In this document: piece by piece, positions 39,244 to 47,800 of the stretch
Position numbering within the stretch: the stretch's first letter is position 1
Layout of the letters: every line of letters begins with the position of its first letter
Assembly: GCF_014635685.1 (NCBI RefSeq)
Contig: NZ_BMDH01000005.1
Location: 32,359-96,358 of the forward strand
Length of the DNA stretch: 64,000 bases
DNA from: Galliscardovia ingluviei
Lineage (GTDB): Bacteria; Actinomycetota; Actinomycetes; Actinomycetales; Bifidobacteriaceae
Direction: 5' to 3'
Notes under the pieces: generated by a model
The model's database searches: none
Told to the model about the DNA's origin: nothing
What the model saw: only the letters and a program-made list of their open reading frames with translations
Program-made: the position numbers and the translations under genes

Positions 39244-40239
39244 CTAGTATTTTGCAAGAATATCAACCACAAAAATCAGCGTTGCATTTCCCGGAATCGT
39301 CCCCTGACCTTGGGAACCATAGCCTAGGCTTGGTGGAACAATAAGCAATACTTGGGAACCAACCTTTTGCCCAGCTAATCCTTGCTTCCATCCTGCAACA
39401 ACCTGATTTAACGAGAATGAAGTGCTCGTGCCGCGATCCCAAGAAGAATCGAATTGCTTACCGTCAGAAGCCAGCCAACCGGTGTAGTGCACAGTAACGG
39501 AGTCATTCTCGCCAACGGTATCGCCATCGCCTTGAATAAGCGGCTGAACGACGAGCTTGTCTTCTGGCTTATAACCATTGAGATCAAGACTTGGCTTACC
39601 ATTCTTATCGAGCGTTACCTTCGGTAGGTTGCTTGGAATATCAGTTACTGGAGTGCCAGTTGCCCGTTCAAGCGTCTTAAGCACAGAAACGAAGGTGAGC
39701 ACATTAATATACTGGTCGGCAGTTGTGGTTTGAGCATTCGAACCAGCTGTTTGTGCGGCATTGAGTCCGAAAGCGATAGTGGTACCGAGCTTTTGCCCTT
39801 TGAACAGCTTATAATATGCAGAGCTCAACTGATTGGCATCAATACGAATAGAGCATTCTGGTCCAGATTCCCATGTACTTTGCACTTCTGCGCCAGTTGT
39901 TGCATTCAGTGTAATTTGCTGGGAGCAGACTTGCATACCGTCTTTAAGCTCTTCGCCATTACCTTTTTGCAAAATTTGGTAAGAATTATTAGTAACACTA
40001 AATGGTGTTTTGAAGGTGACTTTTGGCTTCTGGCCAAGTTCGCCGGTTGCGCTGATACCAGTCATTTTGCTCAGTGTCATGGTATCCGCTTGTGTACTTT
40101 GGCTTGTTTTAGAAGAGTCAGATTTTTTGGAATCTGATGATGAATCACTGGAACAAGCGGCCAATGAAAAAGCCATGCAGGCAGCGATGGTAAGAGCGCC
40201 GATTTTGCGCGCAAAGCGGTTGATGAATTCTTTTTGCAT
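39244..40239 (-). CDS. FKBP-type peptidyl-prolyl isomerase lipoprotein
   Basis: Folds exported proteins at the outer face of the membrane. It is 331 aa. The signal peptide has lipobox SLAAC, then a Ser/Asp/Lys linker. Residues ~60-210 are a degenerate first FKBP-like domain. The C-terminal FKBP domain has VTVHYTGWLASDGKQFDSSW, VVAGWKQGL, and VPPSLGYGSQGQGTIPGNATL, with the conserved aromatic pocket. ATG 40239 is chosen because it begins the basic n-region (MQKEFINRFARK). Confidence 0.93.
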   Translation of the reverse strand: MQKEFINRFARKIGALTIAACMAFSLAACSSDSSSDSKKSDSSKTSQSTQADTMTLSKMTGISATGELGQKPKVTFKTPFSVTNNSYQILQKGNGEELKDGMQVCSQQITLNATTGAEVQSTWESGPECSIRIDANQLSSAYYKLFKGQKLGTTIAFGLNAAQTAGSNAQTTTADQYINVLTFVSVLKTLERATGTPVTDIPSNLPKVTLDKNGKPSLDLNGYKPEDKLVVQPLIQGDGDTVGENDSVTVHYTGWLASDGKQFDSSWDRGTSTSFSLNQVVAGWKQGLAGQKVGSQVLLIVPPSLGYGSQGQGTIPGNATLIFVVDILAKY

Positions 40240-40448
40240 AATTGTACTGTATCGGACTTCGCTGACCAAAGATAATACGTGCTTTCTTTGAGTATAAACT
40301 ATGCTTAAATTACGATGAGGTTCGTGTAAAAGGTATACTATAGTGTTTAGTTTGAACTTTCTGCATACCAGGTGCGGAAACTACGGTGTATGCAAATAAC
40401 GAATTTGCGCTGATGAAAGACAAAGTAACTTGTAGAATGGGTGTCAAT

Positions 40449-42419
40449 ATGGATAATGAGAAGACACAGAAGCACGAACAAGTAAACGAGCCTATATCTG
40501 ATGGCGCATCTGAAGATAAGCGCAGTGAGCATACTGAGCACAGTGAAGCTAGTGAATCTGTGCATGAGGATGTTTTGCGGCAGGAGCAATCTGCAATCGA
40601 GCGCAATAGTAGCGATGCAGAACATACTGAAATAGAGAACCATGATGCGGAACGCGACGGTGCAGATCACGAGCAACAAGCTCAAGGACAAGACGAAGCA
40701 TTGCCGCAATTGCATGTTGAAGCTCCGGATATTGCATTACTTGATACTGCTCTATTGCAGGGCGTAACATTCCAAAGTCAGCAATCGTTTGATAGTGAAC
40801 AAGATAATCAAGATAATGAAGTATCGAAGGATACCGAGCAAGAAGCATCAGCCTCACATACGCAAGATTCAGCGCAATCAGACGGTTTAGAGCCAGATTC
40901 GGATGGTGCAGATCAGCACCAAGCAGCGCAGTCAGCGCAGTTGGAATCTCAAGATGTACAGAACGATCAGATAGAGAGTAGCTCTTCATCGGAGCAGGAC
41001 GATAATAATCCTGTAGTAAGTAGCACTACAGAACGCATTTTTGGTGATTTACATGCCAGCGATGCATTAAGTAAACGTAAAGCAGTACTACGCCGCATTG
41101 TGGCACCAATTTTTGCTGTGATTGCAGTATTGTCAATTATTGGTGCTGTGCTTTGTCTTACTGTTTGGCGTTTAAATCCGCAAGTTGATATTGCAACAGC
41201 ATCAATGAACACAGCTTATGCGGTAACTGATGCAGGATTGCTCGATACCACCGATGGTCCTGTTACTATTACTGCACGTACCAATGCTAAGGCATCGAAA
41301 ACATCTTCATCGAGCTCATCGTCAACAAGTGCACCACAAATATGTATTGCATTGACTTCTTCCTCTGATGCGCTTGGCTGGCTTGAGGGGACTGCATATA
41401 CGCGGATTAGTGGATTTAATTCGTGGCAAGAGTTTTCAACTACGGCACATAAGGCACAAGGTAAAGTTGCGCAAGGTAATGCAACATTTACCAACTCTGA
41501 TATGTGGCAACAAGTACGATGTGGCGCCGGTAAGGTAAACCTTACATGGCAAAAGCAGCATGAGCAGGATGCGGTAGTAATAGTTCATATGTTAGATGAG
41601 CAAGAAAGCGCGCAACATGCGAAAGAACAGCAGCAAAAAGGTGATGTTGCTGCACCACAGAGCGATCAAAGTGCTGATCAAACCGCTAACACAGAGAAGA
41701 GTAAAAGTGATACGAGCGCAAACCGCAATACTGATGCTCAAATGACGGTGCATATGCAATGGACGCGTAGCAGTACACCGGATTATGCTACACCATTATG
41801 GATTATTGCGGCTATTGCATTACTGTTGGCAGTGCTCTGTGCCACGCTTTGTGTAGTCTGGCCAAAGCCTCATGTTCCTCGTGTAGGTAGGCATGGGCAT
41901 GGTGCTCGCACCCGTCATTCCACAGTGCATCGGTATGGTGTCAAAGCTGCAGGCACTGCTGGTGTGACAAATGCAGTTGCTGTTGGCGTCAATGATGCAA
42001 GTAAGGGTAGTGAGGATAAAGCGCGTGCCAACTCCTTGCAAGATGGTGAGCTAACAGAAGTGTTACCAGTGGTGGATGAGCTTCCTCCAGTCAGCAGCAC
42101 GGATTTGCAAGAGTATTTTGCTCGTCTGATGCAAGAAAAAAATGCTAGTGCGTCCGCGGAGAACGAACAGTCAGATAAAGCTGGTGAAAACGAAAAGTCT
42201 GATACTACAGACCAGTCTGGCGATGCAGCAGCAACTGATGATACAGACCAGTCTGGTGATGCAGACCATGATGGCGAGGCTGTGCAAGCAGAAGAAGCTG
42301 AGCAAGATGAAACGCCAGATGATATTGAAGTAGCTGATGGTGATAACACGACCGAACACACAGAAGAAGAGGAAGCACAGGAAGATAAGAACCAAGCAGA
42401 AGGGACTGACCATGAGTAA
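40449..42419 (+). CDS. Large acidic two-helix membrane protein, unknown function
   Basis: About 656 aa. Residues ~1-205 are an acidic disordered region rich in Glu, Asp, Gln, Ser and His. Then comes a first membrane helix (IVAPIFAVIAVLSIIGAVL), an extracytoplasmic domain (~240-440) with a Cys pair candidate (ICIALTSS, VRCGAGK), and a second helix (PLWIIAAIALLLAVLCATL). A long acidic C-terminal tail carries two copies of a TDQSGDA-type repeat. No enzyme motif. It overlaps the next lipoprotein gene by 8 bases, so the two likely work together. The start is uncertain: ATGs at 40386 and 40413 are also in frame, and none has a good ribosome site. Confidence 0.65.
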   Translation: MDNEKTQKHEQVNEPISDGASEDKRSEHTEHSEASESVHEDVLRQEQSAIERNSSDAEHTEIENHDAERDGADHEQQAQGQDEALPQLHVEAPDIALLDTALLQGVTFQSQQSFDSEQDNQDNEVSKDTEQEASASHTQDSAQSDGLEPDSDGADQHQAAQSAQLESQDVQNDQIESSSSSEQDDNNPVVSSTTERIFGDLHASDALSKRKAVLRRIVAPIFAVIAVLSIIGAVLCLTVWRLNPQVDIATASMNTAYAVTDAGLLDTTDGPVTITARTNAKASKTSSSSSSSTSAPQICIALTSSSDALGWLEGTAYTRISGFNSWQEFSTTAHKAQGKVAQGNATFTNSDMWQQVRCGAGKVNLTWQKQHEQDAVVIVHMLDEQESAQHAKEQQQKGDVAAPQSDQSADQTANTEKSKSDTSANRNTDAQMTVHMQWTRSSTPDYATPLWIIAAIALLLAVLCATLCVVWPKPHVPRVGRHGHGARTRHSTVHRYGVKAAGTAGVTNAVAVGVNDASKGSEDKARANSLQDGELTEVLPVVDELPPVSSTDLQEYFARLMQEKNASASAENEQSDKAGENEKSDTTDQSGDAAATDDTDQSGDADHDGEAVQAEEAEQDETPDDIEVADGDNTTEHTEEEEAQEDKNQAEGTDHE

Positions 42420-43413
42420 CCGTATGCCAATTCGAATCTGTGCAGCAGTATGCAGTGCGGGACTTGCGATTGCAGCATTGGCAGGCTGTGGTAATCCAGT
42501 GCCAACAGTTAAGGTGTCTTCTGATGGTCCAACTCCTGTGCTCACGCAGGTGCAGGAGGAGAAAATCCGTCAGCGTATTTTACAAACATTACAGCAAGCT
42601 GATGAAGCTAAGAATCCAGAAACACTTAAGCAAGTACTTTCTGGTCCTGAATTAGAAGTGCGAACAAGTCAGCTTACGATTGCGCAAAAAACTAATAAAA
42701 TTGACTCTCATTCGGTTATTCCAAAAGATACCAGCCAAGTAGTAATTACTACAACTGCTAGCTGGCCACGTGCGATATTTACTATTACCACAACGACCGA
42801 TGATCAGCAATCACAACGTTTGCTCGTACTGCGTCAGGATAATGCTCGCTCTAACTACACACTGTGGGGATTAGTGCGTTTACTACAAGGCGCTAAAATG
42901 CCGGCATTTGAAATTCCAACAATCGGCTCTGCTGCGGCGACGGCTGACGATAAAGGACTTGTTGCAACTCCTAAAGAGGCTGTCCAACAATATGCTGATG
43001 TATTGCAAAATGGCGATACCAGCAAATATGCAAAGAATTTTGATGATGATCAATTCCGCAAAGACCTACAAACGCTGACACAGACGGTACAGCAGGGGAT
43101 TGAAGCAAATAAAGGTACACAGACACAAACCTTTACGCCAACTGATGATATACAAGTGATGCGTTCTGCAGATGGTGGAGACCTTGTTGTGGCGCGTATT
43201 AACTCTGAATGGGTGCGTAATGCTGGTGAGGGAAGAGAATCACTACCGGCTTCTGATTCTGAGAAGGCACTATTTGGTGATGCTAAAGCTACTTCTTCTA
43301 TGAAAGTGAGTTATGTCAATGTGCTGGCTCTCTATGTGCCAAAAGATGGGAGTAACCAGAAAATTCGTGTTGTTGGAGCAGAACGACAGGTTACCGCTGT
43401 AGTCGCACAGTAA
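42412..43413 (+). CDS. Conserved actinobacterial-type lipoprotein, unknown function
   Basis: A 333-aa protein. Signal peptide with lipobox LAGC (Cys ~28), then a mature part with two similar alpha/beta halves (~45-175 and ~200-330). The halves have patterns like TLQQADEAKNPETLKQVLSGPEL and VQQYADVLQNGDTSKYAKNF. No catalytic residues are recognised. Translationally coupled to the acidic membrane protein upstream (8-base overlap). Confidence 0.75.
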   Translation: MSNRMPIRICAAVCSAGLAIAALAGCGNPVPTVKVSSDGPTPVLTQVQEEKIRQRILQTLQQADEAKNPETLKQVLSGPELEVRTSQLTIAQKTNKIDSHSVIPKDTSQVVITTTASWPRAIFTITTTTDDQQSQRLLVLRQDNARSNYTLWGLVRLLQGAKMPAFEIPTIGSAAATADDKGLVATPKEAVQQYADVLQNGDTSKYAKNFDDDQFRKDLQTLTQTVQQGIEANKGTQTQTFTPTDDIQVMRSADGGDLVVARINSEWVRNAGEGRESLPASDSEKALFGDAKATSSMKVSYVNVLALYVPKDGSNQKIRVVGAERQVTAVVAQ

Positions 43414-43505
43414 GCACAATAGGAAAGTATTGCGCGATAAGTAATACCAGCTTGTATATATAGCAATTTGCGATATGGTAGTGCACAGTTGAAAGAGGAT
43501 GTGAT

Positions 43506-44501
43506 ATGGCACAAGAACAGCAGTTTAATCCGGGATTTTCGCTTGCCGGAGCAGTGGATTTAGAAGGATTGAAGCATAAGGTTGAAGCACCTGCTGGTCA
43601 GGCTGGGGGAGCGCCTGCAGCAGGTGGGTATGTTATTGACACCGATGAAAACTCATTCCAAGCAATGGTTACTACGTCAGCAACCTTCCCAATTTTGCTC
43701 CTGCTGTGGGTTTCCAATGATGACCGTTGCTTCCCAATTGCACAAAAGCTTGGCGATGCTGTGAATAGCATGAACGGTCAGTTGCAACTTTCTCGTATTG
43801 ATGCTGCCGCAAATCCTTCTATTGCTCAGGCTCTGCAAGCACAAGGCGTACCGGCTCTGTATGCGTTAATTGCAGGTCGTCCTATGCCTATTTTGCAGGG
43901 TGTGCCATCTGATGATGAGCTTACTCAGGTTGTAGAGACGGTATTGCCTCAAATTGTACAGTTGGCACAGCAGTCCGGTGTAACTGGAACTGCTCCATAT
44001 CAGGGCGCTGAGGGCGCTTCAGACCAGTCTGATGCTGAAGGTGACGTTGATGAAGCAGCAAGCGATACTGAGATAGAGCAAGTGCCGGCTGAACATGCTC
44101 AGGCAGATGCACTGGCAAAGCAAGGGGATTTTGCTGGCGCTGCTGAAGCTTATAAGAATATTATTGAGGCAAATCCTAGCGACACTCGAGCAGTAAGAGA
44201 ACATGCAAAGGCTTTGTTGTTGGCACGTTCTGCCAATGCTGATGTCCGTGTAGTACGTACTGCTGCAGCTGATCATGCAGATGATGTCCAAGCTCAGCTT
44301 GCTGTTGCTGATATCGATATGATTGGTGGTCAGGTAGAGGATGCGTTTGAGCGCTTGCTCGATTTCATGGCAGCATATGCCTTTGATGCTGAGGCTAAGG
44401 ATGCGGTGCGTGTGAGGCTGCTGGAATACTTTGATATTGTAGGTACTTTGGATCCACGTGTTGCACGTGCTCGTAGACGATTGTCAACGTTGATGTACTA
44501 G
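43506..44501 (+). CDS. Thioredoxin-TPR co-chaperone (YbbN/CnoX-like)
   Basis: A 331-aa cytosolic protein with GAGGATGTG before the ATG. The thioredoxin fold (~45-155) has WVSNDDRCFPIAQKLGDAV where the CxxC would be, leaving only one Cys, then QGVPALYALIAGRPM with the cis-Pro. An acidic linker and a TPR-like helical region (ALAKQGDFAGAAEAYKNI) follow. Family knowledge: such proteins hold unfolded substrates and pass them to chaperones, and do not need the dithiol. Confidence 0.88.
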   Translation: MAQEQQFNPGFSLAGAVDLEGLKHKVEAPAGQAGGAPAAGGYVIDTDENSFQAMVTTSATFPILLLLWVSNDDRCFPIAQKLGDAVNSMNGQLQLSRIDAAANPSIAQALQAQGVPALYALIAGRPMPILQGVPSDDELTQVVETVLPQIVQLAQQSGVTGTAPYQGAEGASDQSDAEGDVDEAASDTEIEQVPAEHAQADALAKQGDFAGAAEAYKNIIEANPSDTRAVREHAKALLLARSANADVRVVRTAAADHADDVQAQLAVADIDMIGGQVEDAFERLLDFMAAYAFDAEAKDAVRVRLLEYFDIVGTLDPRVARARRRLSTLMY

Positions 44502-44532
44502 GAGTTATATACGCAGTACATTGTGCTTTTCG

Positions 44533-44564
44533 TCCCGTGCGTGTATTCTTATGTGCGCACGGGA
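44533..44564 (+). terminator. Terminator after the ybbN-like gene
   Basis: TCCCGTGCG pairs perfectly with CGCACGGGA, followed by TTTGTG. Confidence 0.65.
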
Positions 44565-44611
44565 TTTGTGTATATGTGTGCAACATATATGCGCTGATAG
44601 AGTGCGTGTTT

Positions 44612-44684
44612 GGGCTCGTAGCTCAGTGGATAGAGCGTTTGCCTCCGGAGCAAAAGGTCGAGGGTTCGACCCCCTTCGAGCCCA
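44612..44684 (+). tRNA. tRNA-Arg (CCG)
   Basis: GGGCTCG acceptor paired with CGAGCCC plus A73. Anticodon loop CTCCGGA (CCG) in the stem TTGCC/GGCAA-like; T-arm GAGGGTTCGACCCCC. 73 bases, no encoded CCA. Confidence 0.95.
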
Positions 44685-44729
44685 CGGATATATCTTTGAA
44701 ATGCACTCGATGAGATATACATATGAGTA

Positions 44730-44764
44730 TGCCCACTACCTAGCATTTGAGCAGATAGTGGGCA
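44730..44764. terminator. Hairpin after tRNA-Arg
   Basis: TGCCCACTA pairs with TAGTGGGCA (9 bp), followed by TTGCTATTT. It stands between the tRNA and the 3' end of the leftward amylopullulanase gene. Confidence 0.55.
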
Positions 44765-44817
44765 TTGCTATTTCGATGTGCAATTACTAACTATGAACAG
44801 TGAATCACTGTGCGTAA

Positions 44818-47800
44818 CTATGCGTTGCGACTTTTGCGACGAAGCCACAACATCACTGCACCTGCACCGCCAAGTACAGCGATAATCGCAGCAAGCGCTG
44901 CAACTGCTACACCAGTTGAAGCAAGTGGAGTAGACTGCTGAGCTTCGCTCTGTGCATCGCTATTACCATGCTTGTTAGCATTGTCAGAGTTACCAGCATT
45001 GCTATTCTGATTATTCTGGTTTCCAGTATTGTCAGCGCCATTTGCAGTATTGTCAGCGTCAGTTCCTGTATTACCGGTATTGTCAGTGTTGCCGTCGCTA
45101 CCAGTCTCACCGGCATTACCAGTGTTACCGGTATCTGTACCATCCGCCGGTTCGGTGTTGAGCTTAAGCACATTTACAGAAATTGGTGCTGCTGCAAATC
45201 CCTGAGCATCAACGCTCGCATCAGTACCTGACTGTGCTTGCGACAACACTTGCGAATCCAGTACCAATGGTGTGTACGTGCCTGCTGGTACAGCTGATAC
45301 AGCCGTCTGAGCATTATTCGCATTAAGCACCACCACGTAGGTTCCTGTTTTGTCGCTAATCTGGTACGCAACGACGCCCTGAGCGGCAGTAAGTGGCTTA
45401 ACCTGCTTGGCAACATCATCATAATTATCCAGTTGCAAACCTGGGATAGCCTTGCGCACACTAATCATGCCCTTAACAAACGCAGCAGTTGCAGCGGCAT
45501 TGGCGTGGGTGTTTGCATCCAAAGCATCCCAATTCAGCTGGTTTGTAGTATCGCCAGCGTTATAGGAATTTTCATTGCCATCCTTAGTGCGCAGGAACTC
45601 TTGACCAACTTGAATTTCTGCCTGTCCTTCGGAAAGCAAAATAGTGCCTGTTGCCAGCTTATCCATCTTGGTTAAGCGAGCCTGATAATCAGCGTCTGAT
45701 TCGCCTTTTTGCTGTGGTACAGACTTGAGTAAACGATCGTAGAGTGTCTGGTTATCATGAATTTCCGCATATTGTACAAGCTGCCCTGGCTGCGCATAAT
45801 GGTCTTCTGCATTACCATTCCAGCACTTTGTTGCTTCTGCTTGTCCATCAGAAAGTGGGCAACCCAGAATATTGTGCATAACAAGCTGCTCTTGAGAGCC
45901 TTGATTAGCTACGAACCCAGTGCCATCTAATGCGAATACTGACCCACGTAGTGCATCGCGCAAGGAATCATTAAAGAAGCCAATTGTAGAGCCGCTCTTC
46001 GTACCATTGCCACCAGTATTGTCTAATTGGAAGGCATTTGGCTGAATGGCATTTTGCTCCTTTGGCAGCATGGTATTCATATCCCAGCCTTCGCCATACA
46101 CCATAATTGATGGATCAATTGTATCGAGTGCTGCGCGTACCTGCTTCATCGTCTCTAGGTCATGGATACCCATGAGATCGAAGCGGAAACCGTCAACGTT
46201 GTACTCTTTCGCCCAGTATGTTACCGAATCGACAATATACTTGCGCATCATGGCGCGCTCTGACGCAGTATCGTTACTTACGCCTGTATTTGCTGATAAA
46301 TTACCATCCTTGGTATAGCGGAAGTAGTATCCAGGAACAGTTTTGCCAAAAGCATGCTCAGCAGCATTATCAACATGGTTGTATACCACATCCATAATGA
46401 CACGAATGCCAGCCTTATGGATACCCTGAATCATTTGCTTTGTCTCGCGAATACGTGTGGCTGGGTCGCTAGCATTGCTAGAGTATGAGCCTTCAGGCAC
46501 GTTGTAGTTCTTTGGATCGTAACCCCAGTTGTAGTTGCTGTCATCCAATGGTTTAGTCTCGTCTACAGAAGCATAGTCAAAAATTGGCTGCAATTGAACG
46601 TGAGTAATGCCTAGATTCTTCAAATAGTCTAAGCCTGTAGCGTTGCCTGCAGTATTTTTTGTACCTGTCTGAATAAAGCCCAAGTACGTGCCGCGCTTTG
46701 CTTCATCTACTCCAGAAGTGGCAGACTTAGTGAAATCGCGAATATGGGTTTCGGCAACTACTGCATGAGTGCTTCCGCCTTTAAACTCAGGCATTCTCTT
46801 GAAATCAGCAATAGTTTTCTCACTATCAGCAAGTACTACTGAGCGATCTCCATTAACAGTTGCGGCAGTGGCATACGGATCGGTAGATTCATTGACGGTG
46901 CCATCAGCAAAATGTACAGCATAGGTATAGGCTGTATTGCTGATATCGCCATCAAGTGTGACGCTCCAGACGCCTTTATCGCCGCGAGTCATTGGGTAGG
47001 TTTTTGCCAGTGCTGCATCTGCAGACTGATCTGATGCGAAGGTGTTAAGCTCGACTTGAGAAGCCGTAGGAGCCCAGAGCTTAAATACCGTGTTCTGCTT
47101 ACTCCATGTGGCACCAAGATCGGTTCCATCATAAGCATATTGCTTATCGAAATCCTTTGTACGCACAATACTGCCAGCAATAGCTTGGGCTTTACCATAG
47201 TCGGCTACACGTACTGTGTATGCGGCATTTGGTGCAAGCTGTTGTTCTGTAGTAATAGTTATAGCAGTGCCATCAGCATCAAGAGATTTCACTGCAATAT
47301 CCTTACCATCGCTATCTTGCACGGTTACTTTGTCCTGCAATTTCGCCAGCGGTACAGTATTACTGAGTGTAGCGTTTAGCGTGTGGAAGTCTGCAATTGA
47401 AGCAGATTTCAGGGTAGTGGTAAGTGATGGTTGAGCTGTATACACTGTGGCATCTCCTTGAACAAGCCAAATTTCGCCATGAACACTGCCGTCTGATGCA
47501 TTGGCTACTAATGCTTTTGCTGGTACAAAAACATCGACATCTCCTGGGTCTTTTGCCTTCCATTCGCCATAGCGGCGCAGCATACCAATATCAGTATTGC
47601 CGTTATCTTTAGTAATCATGGTGTACTGAGGATAGCTGATATTGGCAATTTCGCCAAATGCGTCATGGCTGGTGAGCTGTGCTTCTCGGCCATTGGAAGA
47701 AGCAGTCCATGTCCATAATGTCCACTGTGGGAAATCAATGGAAGTATCCTCAGCATTGTAATACTTACCATCTATGCGACGGTAGTGTACGGTGAGGTTC

